Shown here: piece by piece, positions 1 to 11,470 of the stretch
Numbering within the stretch: position 1 is the first letter of the stretch
Layout of the letters: each line of letters starts with the position of its first letter
NCBI RefSeq assembly: GCF_029227915.1
Contig: NC_079884.1
Span: forward strand, 13,392,001 to 13,456,000
Source of the DNA: Hydractinia symbiolongicarpus
Lineage: Eukaryota > Cnidaria > Hydrozoa > Anthoathecata > Hydractiniidae
DNA: 64,000 nt
Direction: 5' to 3'
Notes under the pieces: generated by a model
What the model was told of the DNA's origin: nothing
What the model saw: only the letters and a program-made list of their open reading frames with translations
Databases searched by the model: none
Translations under genes and position numbers: made by a program

Positions 1-1740
1 TTCAAGTTGGATTCAACATTTTGAACGTTTGGGTCAGAAGTCATACTTTAACAAGTTTGGAAGTGATTTTAACGAAAAATAAAAACAGTTTTTTACTTCT
101 TATTACACTAACTGCATGTGCTTTCAGTTTGTTGTGTTGTGAGTTTGTTTTTAATTAGTTGTTCCTGGTTAAAAATTTAGGTACTTAGTACAAAATCTTG
201 TTATAATCTTGTCCGTTTTAAACCATTGTTTATATCTGTTGTTGTTTTCATTATTGTTGTTTTGGTCTAATAACATAAAAAAAGCCCATCATTGCGTAGA
301 ATCTAAAGTCTTGTTTTGCTACTATTTAAAAAATTACATAAAAAAAGGGGATTTGTAAAGCTTTTCTTCTCACACATAGAAAATATGGCATTTCGTAGCA
401 AAAATAACATATTGCCATTCTTTTCGTTTTGATTTTCTTTGATATTAAAATAAATATTGCTTTTATAACAAGTTAAAAAATTAGAGCATATTTCCATTTT
501 TCAAGTCATATTTTGTTTTTTCGCAGGACAAAAATTACTTTGTCAAATGTAAGGGTTAAATTCGCCTTAAAATACCTATTTTTCATGAATGTTTGTATAA
601 ATTAAATATAGAGCTAGCAAAAACTATTTTGGTAAGAATTGAATATGAAAATACTATCTCTTGGCTTACCAAAATCTTAATCTCTTGGCTTACCAAAGCA
701 CATATAAAATGATTGTAACAAGAAATCTTACCCTTGACATATGCACCTCAAATTTAACACTTTATGTTTCTCGCGGTCAAGGACCTTAATTACACAATTA
801 TATCCAAAAGTCTGAGACCAAAACCAAAACACTATAAGTTTGTTAATATTTACAAAAACAACATTTCGGAACTCCCACACTATAAGCGAGATAAAAAAAA
901 ATATTTCTAATTTTGTTTAGCCATCAAATTAAAGTAAAAAAAAACATGGTCGGTCCCACTCCTTTAATTCAACGCACACACTTTTAATTACGTTTAATTA
1001 TGTTATACATAATTTCTATTTCGAGCGTTTTTACCCAATCGAATCGTGAGACACGACCACAGCAGGGTGTTTTGTTTTTGCGAACGGACCAAACATCGCT
1101 TCAATGCAAATGTTCACATATTTACATATTCTTTTCTTGTTGTTTTTTGCTTATTCTTGTTCCAATATTTTTAATCAACTGATAAGCCTCCAGTTTTGTT
1201 TTATAGCGCTTCTCTTATAGGTCTTCTTTTGTATGCTGTAAAATGTTTTGCATAAAAAAAACATGGGAAATGTCTATTAGTTATACAGTTTTGCATTATA
1301 GAGCATAACAAATACATTTTTTGCTGAATCTAGTTTCTAAGAATTTTTAGCCTTAGAATTAACCAAAATTTTTTGCAATGTACCGAGACCATTATTTTTC
1401 CCATATAACTTGCAAACTTGAGCCTGTAAATATGCTGAACTAGGCTATTAGACCGTACTTAGGGGGGTTGACATCAAGACTACTGCCTTTCCTTTTTGAG
1501 CTCTGTGAAAAATACGAGTATGTTCCGTTTGCCTTAAAATTTGCTGAAGGTGAAACAAATCTTAGATCCGTTCCTGTAATACATCAACCACGTTCAGAAA
1601 ACAAGACTGGTATTGGTACATGTCTCTTTATACACAATTCTATTAATTATGAATAAAGAGGTAACTTTGTATAAATAATGCTGATTGTGAATCATTAACC
1701 ATTGAACTTATAAACCAGAACGTCAGAAATATATTGTAAG
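1..1740. other. Non-coding AT-rich stretch
   Basis: I see no supportable gene. Short open frames here, such as 1468-1656, show no family motif, no codon-use contrast and no convincing splice partners. The sequence is AT-rich with short homopolymer runs. It may be intergenic or part of an intron of a gene outside the window. Confidence 0.5.
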
Positions 1741-2187
1741 GGGGGGAGGGGGTGGGGGACTCACACTAGAATTTTAAAAGCATACTACAAATTTAAAGCA
1801 CGATTTAAAGCGTGATTAATATTGTGAACGCATTTTTGCTTTATTAAAATGCCTTTCAAATTATGTTTACTTGCTTTAAACATGCTTTAAATAAAGCAAA
1901 AATAAAGAGTGCTTCGAGGCACTCTTTATTTTTGTTTTAGCTGCTATAAGTACATGAAACAATAGAATATAAATTATGCACAAATATTTGAGTATTAAAA
2001 GTGAGGATTTTGAGCGAGTATTATAAAAGTGAAAGTTCATTCGTATGTGAGAAAAACAACATGAACGTTTCGTTTTAAATTTTGTTTACAACTCCCCCTT
2101 TGATGTTACCGGCAACTTGCTTTAGTCAAAGCATACTTTATTTTTATACTAAGCATGCTTTATTTTAGTGTGACCCCCCCCCCCCCT
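1741..2187. mobile_element. MITE with G-rich inverted termini (PIF/Harbinger-like?)
   Basis: The left end is a run of G followed by ACTCACACTAGAATTTTAAA, and the right end reads TTTTAGTGTGACC followed by a C run. The ends are therefore inverted around GGGGGTCACACTA. The flanks read TAA on both sides, which would fit the 3-bp TWA target duplication of PIF/Harbinger elements. The interior is made of motifs like AAAGCATGCTTTAAA and has no ORF. A part copy in the opposite orientation lies near 30330-30497. The superfamily is inference; that this is a bounded repeat is well supported. Confidence 0.6.
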
Positions 2188-2389
2188 AACTGTTATGCTT
2201 AGAACACCTGCTGGAATCTTCAAAGAATAAAAAAAAAATTAAATCGCATTAGACTAAATTAGATCACTAAATAAGTGCATTTATACTGCTGGAGATCTAA
2301 ATTTAAATCTTCTAGAACATACATCAAATAATGAAGTAAAACCTTTGTAGACATCGCCTGGTTGTAAAAATCCTAGTTATTAAAATCAA

Positions 2390-2645
2390 CCAATGAGCAC
2401 AAAGCTAGCATGGTCACATGTTACAAGTGTTAATTATATTTGTGTGAATTCATATTTTTCTCAAAACAAAAGATTTCCCGATATCAACCACGTGAGCAAA
2501 ACCATTAGAAAGCACGATCAGAATCCTGACCGCATAAAAATCGTTTGAGATCCAGCATAATTTCTTCTACCTTTATTCCGATTACTCCGACTATTCCGAT
2601 TTCTTGATGGTAAGAAAAATTATGCTGGATCTTCTGGCTATTGTA
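2390..2645 (+). repeat. Dispersed repeat, relative of the 15.13-15.54 kb insertion
   Basis: The stretch shares ordered blocks with 15375-15541: a CCCGATA block, ACGTGAGCA, AAAAATCGTTTGAGA, ACTCCGA repeats, GATGGTAAGAAAA and GCTGGATCTTCTGGC. The copy at 15132-15541 is bounded by an 8-bp duplication, so this looks like a second, more diverged member of the same non-autonomous family. No ORF. Confidence 0.6.
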
Positions 2646-3280
2646 GATATACATTTTCAACATAACAATTACCAAACCAGAGTAAGAGTAACCATAGTAA
2701 CTGCTACCATAATTGACAACATAATCAATCTATCAATAATTTTCATAACAACGATTATCAAACTGGGGTGATCTATCTTATTCCCAACATTTTTTAAACG
2801 AAAGATCAGTGAATATTCCATAGAAAAGTTTAACCATTCAAGAAGAAGCATCGGCCGTATAAAGCATTTTTGGAAAAAAAAAGCAAATCCAAAAACTATA
2901 GAAATACTTTTTAAAAGCAAAATCAAAAGGAAACTTAAAAAAACCTGGACCGTAATTAAAAAAAATAATTGGAAAACTAAAGACAACATTGAGTAGTTTT
3001 GAAAACGAAATTATACACATCAAAAAGATAATATCAAAATTTGCTAACAAATTTAATGATTTTTTTTTTATTAATGTTGGACCAGAAACATCTTTCAATA
3101 ATCCTATCTTTTACAAAAACTCTCAGATTTTACTTATAAAAATATTTGCGATATTAGTTTAAATATTGTTAAAAAAAGTTTATGAAATCATTGAACCATT
3201 TAAAATTACTTCACTTACCGAAAATAATGCATAGCATACGACAACTGAATAAAAAAAAATGTTCTTAGTCAATCTGTATA
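2646..3280. other. Non-coding AT-rich stretch
   Basis: Two overlapping open frames on the minus strand (2669-2989 and 2838-3098) are low-complexity hydrophobic translations of A/T-rich sequence with no family resemblance. I see no gene here. Confidence 0.45.
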
Positions 3281-3284
3281 TAAA

Positions 3285-4010
3285 CAATAGCCCTATTTTG
3301 TTAGTCTCTGCGCGATTTGCATGAAATAGTAAACGCGACATTTGTACGACAGCCGAATTTTTGTGGAATTTTCTATTCTATCGATTCCCTGTGGAATAAT
3401 TATATTACTTCACGCTAATAATTAAAACAAAGATGCACGAAATACCCATGCGGTAAAGATACACGATGGGTGAAGTCTCGTGCTAACAACTGAACTTAGA
3501 AAAGAGTTAGCCAAAACAACACTGTGTTTTAGTAGTAAATTTCCAGAAGCAACGCAGCTTTCAGGACATTTTGTCTTGTTGCTTGAGTGTTAACTTGTCG
3601 CCCTGGTGATGACGCAAATATTTACACTCCGCAGTATCAAACTGTGCATAGGCGATAGATCTTCTTGCGCAATTTTTTGAAAAATCATTATTAAATTCTT
3701 TCATCTCAGATAAAATGAAAATAAAATTATTTCAAAAAATAAACCGCTGCGCAAAGATTAATCACGGCTTTTGATCAATGCTTCTTTATTAGCAATGCCC
3801 ATGAGAAGGATTATAACTTGTTCTAAAAATCAGTTGATTTTAAATCGGGTTTCCTTTTACCAAAAAAGATAAACTAGTAAATAAAGGATAGAACTATACA
3901 TTATTGCTGCTAAATAAAACCAGACTTTGAGAATACAATACAATAAATCCTCTATTTGTCGTACTCTCTCTAATTAAAGTCCAGTCAACGCCTACTTTTT
4001 AATTTTTTTA
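3285..4010 (-). repeat. Dispersed repeat, uninterrupted relative of the 27.1-29.7 kb repeat
   Basis: Read in reverse, this stretch follows 27130-27628 and then 29284-29700. Shared blocks include the CGCTGCGCAAAGA region, TTGATCAA, GAACAAGTTATAATCCTTCT, CTTGTTGCTTGAGT, and the AATATAATTATTCC region near the end. Around 3614-3650 it reads straight across the point where the other copy holds the TTAA-flanked element, so it shows the unoccupied state. No coding potential. Confidence 0.8.
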
Positions 4011-4299
4011 TTAGTCTATTATACACATGTTTTCAAAATAGATCAGAACACGCGATAATCTTTTTAGGATTGGTGATTTAATTAACAAATATTCTATGTT
4101 TTTCAATTCTTGTCCTAAAACTTTAGCCGTTGCTTTTAGTAAAGCGGCCGTATTTTTTTAGTGTTGAAGAAGATTAGAAATGCTCTGATTTTTAACGTTC
4201 AACCTATAAAATTTCAACGCCCAGCATCAATTTGCATTCCAGGACTTGTAGTGTTATTTTTTCTATCAGAATAGAACGTCTATGTGTTTTGCTCATCAT

Positions 4300-5300
4300 T
4301 TAAAAACACGCTACGGTTCCTGGAATCAAGCTTTTGTACAATAAAACCCTGCAAAGTAAAAATAATTTAAAATGCTGACAGGACACCCGGACATAAACTG
4401 CCAGTGATGAATTTATTAAATTCAGAAAAATGTCTTCACAGTGTATAGACGTCTTTCTTTCTTAAAAAAATGTTTGAAACTAATAAACACATACCTTCTT
4501 CCACGTTAATAGTCCTCTTCTCGAGAGAGAATTGGTCGCGTTTATCTATGTAGCAGGTAACTGCGAATCATATGTTTTTCTTTTAGTAAATCTTATATTA
4601 AATATTTATACATTTTTTTCTTTAACAAAAATGTGTCAGAAAATCACTTTAAATTTAATGAGGTATGATGATGCAGGGATTAGCTGAAAGTTGTAACCTG
4701 GATTTCGATCATGGCTAGATGTTAAAACAATTAAGCTACATCAATGCTCTTTATGTACTTTGGCCTAAATTTTCCAATAATTTGGCGGATGATTTTGTGA
4801 CAGTTGAAATTTTAAGACTTTTTAAAGTGTAGCTTCTATTAATATCTATAATAAGACTCATGGTGTGTAAATTATTCAAGAAATGCGTGTAATTGTTTAG
4901 TTAACAGTTAAATAATGAAATCATTTTGTGGATAATTGCTTGTTAATTTTTTTTGCTGGTCCTGAGTTCTTTTCAGTAAATTATAATTTGTTTACAAAGT
5001 TTAAATCTCGATGTCTTCAAAATTTTTTTTGCTCGATAAACCTCCACGATTTAGGCTAAAAGGTCATTTATGAACATGGAGAGAACACTAAAATATTAAT
5101 GTTCTGTACATGCTGAGCTCTCCAACGGTGTCTGTTATTTTCTTAAAAATGAATTGCTAACATATTATCACAGTGAAAGGTAAAAAATACAAAGGTAAAG
5201 CACGAAAAGCAACTTTTCGATATACATTCTGTACAGGACCTTAACACCTAAGACCTTGAAAAATACATTTTAACAAGAAATTTTTATGGCTTCAATTCGT
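4300..5300 (-). repeat. Dispersed repeat family R2, inverted copy
   Basis: Blocks of this stretch recur in reverse complement at 22370-22580, 24880-25170 and 40840-41145. Examples are CAATTATCCACAAAATAA, a TATATCGAGCAAA block, a TTTCACTGTGATAATATG block and an ACGTATGTGTTTATTAG-like block. The interior has no ORF, so it looks like a non-autonomous element of more than 1 kb. Its exact ends were not resolved. Confidence 0.7.
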
Positions 5301-5837
5301 TTAAACTAGCTAGTTAACTCTCAACTCAGATGTACTTCTAGGTCGGCTCAGATTAACATTAGCAACTCACTAAGACATTGTCTAGGAAACTAAAACAAAA
5401 AGTGTAGAAGGATAGTCACAGATAGATAGCTAGTTATTATTATTACTACTGAACATCAGAATAAAAAGTAAGGGCAGTTAGCTACATAAACGTAAATACA
5501 GATGAAGGTTGCATGTATTTGCCAGTGCTAATTTCAAAGATGTTACACATTGCAAGAAAAATTCAAGGGATTATAAATTAAAAATACAAGCTATAATATA
5601 TATGTATAGAGAGAGAGCTAGCTATATTAAAACACAAATCTATGTTTATAAAAATATTTAGCAATAATGGAAAAAGAAAAACATTGAGAATAAAATTAAT
5701 TAAATTATTTATATTAATTATAAAATTAATTATTAATTGCACTGAAAGCTATATGTCAGTTTCGGCATAACGGTTAACAGAATCAAGTTCAGTTACGACA
5801 AAATGTGTCAATCCGCATAATAAGAGAAATCAACATA
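5301..5837. other. Non-coding AT-rich stretch
   Basis: Intergenic sequence with short GAGA and AT-rich runs (a TATATATGTATAGAGAGAGA stretch near 5598). No gene or bounded element recognised. Confidence 0.4.
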
Positions 5838-6690
5838 CAGTTGAACTCATGTAATTCGAATTCTCAAGGGACCGAGAATTTTGTTCGAATTACATGAGTT
5901 TCGAACTAGATGAGTTTTCATATTTTTGACCTAATTCGATGAAAAAGTTAGAACAATGAGTTAGAATAATGAAATACTAAATTCATAATTTTTCGAAAAA
6001 GTCTTTGATTGTTGATTGTTTCATTTTCTGCTCTCGTTTCTTGGAAATCTCTTCGGAGATCTTCTGAATCAATGGGATGACGTTCGATGATTCGAAAAAG
6101 GTCATCTTTTTGAGAGTCTCGATTGCGTCGTCAATCTCATTTTGCGATGGGGGTGGAATTGGTTCATCATCAGGACACTATGCACTTTCGTCGTCTGAAG
6201 AGCCGTCATCGATGACTTCTACTTCCGGATTTTTATACATATTCACGATTTCTTTGACAGACAATGGGCGTGATTCATTAGTAACAACGTTGAAATCTAT
6301 ATCAATGAACGATTCGACATCCAGATCGTCAGGTGCAATGTCAGGTCTAATCTTTCGTAATCGGTATAGATCTTGATTCAAATCTTCTACAACATTCGTT
6401 TCATCATTTTCGTCGTCTGAATCGCTCTTGTCACTTTCCGTATCTTTGAAAGGATCGTCATTCTCATCCATAGCACCATTCCTTGCAACCTCCGAGATTC
6501 CTGATTTTCGAAAGCAATTTACGATTGTTTCACTCGACACACTATCCCAAGCCGTCTTGAGCATTATCATGGCTTCAAGAATTGATGTTTTCGGTAGTTC
6601 AGCCTTCTTGTCTAGCGCTCTCAAGATCCTTCGAATTACCAGTGATCGGTATTTTGCCTTCAAAGACCTGAACAGAAAAAAATGAAAGTC
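5838..6690 (-). mobile_element. Truncated pogo/Tigger-type DNA transposon
   Basis: The left edge reads TA then CAGTTGAACTC, a terminus form common in Tigger/pogo elements with TA target sites. Just inside it a perfect 15-bp inverted repeat (5846-5860 with 5884-5898) forms a hairpin. The minus strand then carries the C-terminal part of a Tigger transposase. The other terminus and the catalytic region are missing: homology stops near 6690, where the TGACGTCA-rich repeat block begins. Confidence 0.75.
6178..6677 (-). pseudogene. Tigger/pogo-type transposase, C-terminal fragment
   Basis: The minus-strand frame encodes about 165 residues. It starts at an acceptor-like TTCTGTTCAG and reads SLKAKYRSLVIRRIL, then a helical stretch with MLKTAWDSVSSETIVNCFRK, then an acidic, serine/aspartate-rich tail to the stop. 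In DDE_1 transposases of the Tigger/pogo group this segment lies after the third catalytic aspartate. There is no ATG and no DDE core, and the frame begins without its upstream part, so this is a remnant. The stop and tail look intact. It could be a real terminal exon of a longer gene, but the adjacent Tigger-like terminus argues for a transposon remnant. Confidence 0.75.
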
Positions 6691-6719
6691 TATTAGAATG
6701 AATTAAGATCCAAGCGTTT

Positions 6720-7850
6720 AATGAGATATAAGGGTTTTAAAATTTTGCTGACGTCAGCAATGGCCAGTCAACCGCCCAAAAAATTTTTTTTAGAAATTTG
6801 TATACCTGCTGCCTTCATTGTATAGGTCTTGAAGCGCTGATCAAGATAATGTATAGGATCGCGTGTTTTTGACAAACGGTTGCAGAGATATTAGGGTTGA
6901 AGGTTTTTTGGTGACGTCATCAACCCGTCTCTATCGAAACGGATTCGGGGACCCAGGTTTGGGAAACTTACCCAAATTGGTCCCAGGTGGTCTCTAGTTA
7001 CCTACGCAGGAGATGACGTCAGTTATTTTCATCCGTTTCCAAGTTATTTAGCCTCAAATTTAAAAGTGCAATGCAATGGCTTCACTAATTTTAATATACT
7101 TTCGTTTGACGTCAATATTACTTCAACGTCAAAGTTTGGTAATTTACAGAACAAATTTATAGACGATGTTTTATAGACTTTATCAAAGAAGGTTTATCCA
7201 CTTTGCAAAAGTCACAGACAGACAGAACTGGCGTATTATTATATAGACTAGTCGATAAATCCCGTGGAGTAATCCACTTAGGCAGAAGGACAATGGAAAA
7301 ACAGGTTGTTTTAGTTTTTTTGCTGACGTCAGCAGTGCAAATACAAAATAAATATATTTTTTTAGAAATTTGTATACCTGTTGCCTTCATCGTATAGATC
7401 TTGAAATACTGATCAAGAAAATGTATATGATCATGTATCTTTGACAAACGGTTGCTGAGATATCAAGGTTTAAAGGTTTTTTGATGACGTCATCAAACCG
7501 TCCATTCCGAAACGGATTCGGGGACCCAGGTTTGAAAAACTTACCCAAATTGGTCCCAGGTTGTCCCTAGTTACCCACGCAGTGAAAAAACATTGACGTC
7601 ACCACCTCGTTTCCAAGTTATTTGGCCTCAAAGTTTTAAGTGCACTGTAACGGCTTCATAATTTAATATAAGATATTGACGTTAAAGTAGTGTTATTGAC
7701 GTCGCGCCGTAACGTCAGAAAATATAACATATTAGACATGCATTTTTCGGTTACTTCAAAGAAAATTTTGGTAAGATCAAAGGAAAATAATCATATCCTC
7801 TTTGCCTGTCACAGAGACACGGAACTGGCGTATTATTATATAGACTAGTC
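6720..7850 (+). repeat. Tandem units of TGACGTCA-rich repeat
   Basis: Two direct units (about 6720-7245, left end lost, and 7246-7850) share the same order of blocks: TGCTGACGTCAGCA, AAATTTGTATACCTG, GATGACGTCATCAA, GGATTCGGGGACCCAGGTTT, TTGACGTCACCACCTCGTTT, and an end reading CGGAACTGGCGTATTATTATA. A short third start (7851-7930) breaks off at TGCTGACGTCAG. The units have no ORF of note. They look like non-autonomous elements inserted head to tail in TATTATTATATA-type sites. Confidence 0.8.
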
Positions 7851-7933
7851 GATAAAGCCCGTGGAAAAATCCACTTAGGCAGGAGGACAATGTAAAAATT
7901 GATTATTTTAGACTTTTTGCTGACGTCAGTTAT

Positions 7934-9447
7934 AATAATACGCTAAGTGTGTCCGTCTGTCTGTGACAGGCAAAGTGGATGTCTTCATTTTCCTTTGATG
8001 TTGCCGAAAAATGCAACTCTAATATGTTAAATTTTCTGACGTTACGGCGCGACGAAAATAACACTACTTTAACGTCAATATCCTATATTAAATTAATGAA
8101 GCCATCACACACAGTGCACCTAAAACTTTGAGGCCAAATAACTAGGAAACGAGGTGGTGACGTCAATGATTTTTCACCGCGTGGGTAACTAGGGACCACC
8201 TAGGACCAATTTGGGTTATTTTCCCAAACCTGGGTCCCCGAATCCGTTTTGGAATGAACGGGTTGATGACGTCATCAAAAAATTTTCAAACCTTAATATC
8301 TCTGAAACTGTTTGTCAAAAGTACATAATCCTATACATTTTCTTGATCAGCTTTTCAAGATCTATACAGTGAAGACATTAGATATATAAAATTCTGGAAA
8401 AAAATTTTATGTGTGATTGCGGGTTTTTGCTGACATCAGCCAAATTTTCAAATCCTTATATTTCCTTATACGTTCGTCGAAAACCCATGATCCTATACAT
8501 TTTTCTCATGAGGGTTTTAGCCTCTACACATTACAGGCAACCAATAAACTAAACTTCGCTAATTCTTTTTTGTATCTGCACTGCTGACGTCAGCAAAAAG
8601 TCTAAAATAATCAATTTTTACATTGTCCTCCTGCCTAAGTGGATTTTTCCACTGGCTTTATCGACTAGTCTATATAATAATACGCCAGTTCCGTGTCTCT
8701 GTGACAGGCAAAGAGGATATGATAAAGCCCGTGGAAAAATCCACTTAGGCAGGAGGACAATGTAAAAATTGATTATTTTAGACTTTTTGCTGACGTCAGC
8801 AGTGCAGATACAAAAAAGAATTAGCGAAGTTTAGTTTATTGGTTGCCTGTAATGTGTAGAGGCTAAAACCCTCATGAGAAAAATGTATAGGATCATGGGT
8901 TTTCGACGAACGTATAAGGAAATATAAGGATTTGAAAATTTGGCTGATGTCAGCAAAGACCCGCAATCACACATAAAATTTTTTTCCAGAATTTTATATA
9001 TCTAATGTCTTCACTGTATAGATCTTGAAAAGCTGATCAAGAAAATGTATAGGATTATGTACTTTTGACAAACAGTTTCAGAGATATTAAGGTTTGAAAA
9101 TTTTTTGATGACGTCATCAACCCGTTCATTCCAAAACGGATTCGGGGACCCAGGTTTGGGAAAATAACCCAAATTGGTCCTAGGTGGTCCCTAGTTACCC
9201 ACGCGGTGAAAAATCATTGACGTCACCACCTCGTTTCCTAGTTATTTGGCCTCAAAGTTTTAGGTGCACTGTGTGTGATGGCTTCATTAATTTAATATAG
9301 GATATTGACGTTAAAGTAGTGTTATTTTCGTCGCGTCGTAACGTCAGAAAATTTAACATATTAGACATGCATTTTTCGGCAACATCAAAGGAAAATGACG
9401 ATATCAACTTTGCCTGTTACAGACACACGGAACTGGCGTATTAATAT
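7934..9447. repeat. Large head-to-head palindrome of TGACGTCA-rich units
   Basis: The left arm (7934-8662, inverted) and right arm (8721-9447) pair along their whole length with only scattered mismatches. The 58-bp centre is itself a unit terminus (CGCCAGTTCCGTGTCTCTGT). Both arms share an extra segment (ending in GCAAAGACCCGCAATCACAC on the right arm) that the direct units at 6.7-7.85 kb lack, so the arms are closer to each other than to their neighbours. Arm pairing was checked by eye at many points, not by alignment. Confidence 0.85.
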
Positions 9448-9459
9448 ATAAGATGTATA

Positions 9460-10340
9460 TACATATTAATTTTATACATAATATTGTTATAGAGATTTAT
9501 GAGAATAGCTGTCAGCTTCATTTTCTCAGTTTAAACGATTATTGTTGTATTAAATAACACAATTTTTGTTACTTCTATTCCGATATGTTTGTGAATATTT
9601 TTTTAGAATCACATCCAACATTTTTTTATAGTAAAAGTTCTTTATATGCAGTGTTTTTTTTTAAATCGACATCACCCTCTATATGCAAGTACTGCTGCTA
9701 CCCCTTATAATAGAACATTTCCACAAAAGGGTAGATAGTTGAAAACCTTCTTGTTTTAACCTGACGGAAGGTCAAAATAGCCTTCTAGCAGTTGTGAGTG
9801 TTTAAGCCGTCTCACTTTCTTGCATAGGCAGATTTTAACCATGTTCTAATTAATTTATTAGGATTGGATTGTGTGTTCAAACCGACAGGTTTGTTCTTTT
9901 TATTCTCGACGTTTTCTTCCTTTCATTGATCTCATTCCTGTTGCTTTCGCTTTGCAAATCTTCCTGATTTTCATATGTATGTTTTGTAACAGCTTTTGCA
10001 GTGGTATCTAATGTTCCCATACTGATTGCTGATGGGATTTTAAAAGTATCGTGATTCAGGATAGAGAATGGTTTTATAAGTTATCTTCTGCTATTTAGAT
10101 GTGTATCCAAATTTCTTGTTTCAGTTTGAACTTGTCATTATACTTTTATCTTTTTAATGAAAGAAAGGTGACGAAAACATAACATGAAAATACATTTTGT
10201 AAGTGAAAATTAATAAATTGGAAAAATTCATTATATAGTGTTTCATGAAACATTTAAAACTCTGAAAATAGCAGAAGGAATACACTACAATGCATGTGAG
10301 ATAAAAAAACACGATTCTTTGGTATTGAAGATTAACAATC
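9460..10340. other. Intergenic, nothing recognised
   Basis: AT-rich sequence without motif-bearing frames. The minus-strand frame 10154-10402 is antisense to the transposase fragment that starts at 10341 and looks random. Confidence 0.4.
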
Positions 10341-10457
10341 ATGGCGTCTGCTTCTGGGACAAAACGTAAAGCAGAAAACAAGTCCTGCACAATAAAATAC
10401 AAAGCGTTAAAGGAGTTGCAGAAAGGAACTGCTCCAAAAGATGTGAAAAAACAGTAA
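10341..10457 (+). pseudogene. pogo/CENP-B-type helix-turn-helix N-terminus, truncated
   Basis: An ATG opens a 38-codon frame reading MASASGTKRKAENK, then TIKYKALKELQKGTAPKDV, then a stop. This is the start of the CENP-B/pogo-type N-terminal HTH of Tigger-like transposases (basic leader, IKYKALKEL helix, G-x-x-KDV turn). The rest of the DNA-binding domain and the DDE core are missing; only out-of-frame remnants follow. It is on the opposite strand from the fragment at 6178-6677, so the two are not halves of one simple element. Confidence 0.6.
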
Positions 10458-10689
10458 AAAACACTTCCTTTAGGAACGCGAAAAACACACTTCTGTTCGC
10501 GAAGAAAATTTTACACGACTGCCTTCAAAAATCAAAATACAAGAACATGTGGTGCTACTAATTAGCATAACAATAGCAAATAAAACTTAAAAAACAAAGA
10601 ATATAAATTTGATTGGTCCATCGAACAAAACATAAAGTTAATCATAGGCATACACTAACTAATTAATACACTAAATAATTGTGTGTGAC

Positions 10690-10830
10690 TTGTTTCTTTA
10701 AGACGTTTTTTAAACTAGTCTTGTGGTAGAGCTTTCGCCCTCCAGTGCGGGAGTTTTGGGTACAAACCCTGGCCGAGTTGATTTCAATAAGAACCGAATA
10801 GTATATCCTGGGTAAACAATTTCGATAATA
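10690..10830 (+). repeat. tRNA-like SINE fragment
   Basis: The stretch contains CTTGTGGTAGAGCTTTCGCC followed by GGGTACAAACCCTGGCC. These resemble the A and B boxes of a tRNA-type polymerase III promoter. The block TTGTGGTAGAGCTTTCGC recurs in reverse at about 38785-38812 and 48210-48238, in an intron of each SEFIR gene. It does not fold into a full tRNA cloverleaf by eye, so a tRNA-derived SINE is more likely than a tRNA gene. Confidence 0.5.
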
Positions 10831-11470
10831 ATAGCTATCAATAATTAAGTTTTCATGTCCACGATATTGTTCAACCTCGTTCTCAGACGTTTTTGATTTT
10901 TTAAATATCCGTAATAACCGCTCAACGGCCAAGAAAGCATGAAAACCTCTCCGAAATGAAATATAGTACGCGACAGCTACAAAACATCGATGTTTTATTT
11001 TAATTTAAAAAAATGTAAATATGTAAAAATGTTAATTTTTTAAAAAATACGAAATATTAACATTGCTTTCATATCTCCCTTTTATAATCCATCCTGTTTC
11101 ACCGAATTTGCTGTGTTTTTTTTACATACCAGCAGTGAAAAGAGAGCCTTTTAACGACAAATTATTTAGATGTCATTTTCAATGGTGCAACAATAATAGG
11201 GAGAGGAAGGAAAACTTCGAGATGTGAGTACCCAAACAAATTTCTAGTCACTCGTATACGGTACGTGACCTTTGTGAATTATTCATGTTGCATTGTAACA
11301 AAATTTGTGTTCTAAGAACTTTTTTAAATTATTCAGCGAAATACAGAAAAATTTCTTTTTATCATTAAAAAATTATATCTTAATTCAATAATAATGAATC
11401 CTCCAATTAACTATGACATGCGATGTTGTAGGAAGCATTTTTCTATTAACCAATGAGAAAAGTATATTTC
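10831..11470. other. Region upstream of the ankyrin gene
   Basis: A possible small exon lies at about 11133-11226. It starts after an acceptor-like CATACCAG, reads KREPFNDKLFRCHFQWCNNN in its interior and ends at a donor-like ATGTGAGTA. I could not join it in frame to the ankyrin gene or show that it belongs to any gene. Otherwise the stretch looks non-coding. Confidence 0.25.

Noticed and set aside
7934-9447. Considered a Helitron because of the hairpin and AT-rich target
   Set aside because: There is no TC start with CTRR end next to a 3' hairpin and no Rep/helicase coding. The hairpin sits at the 5' end instead.
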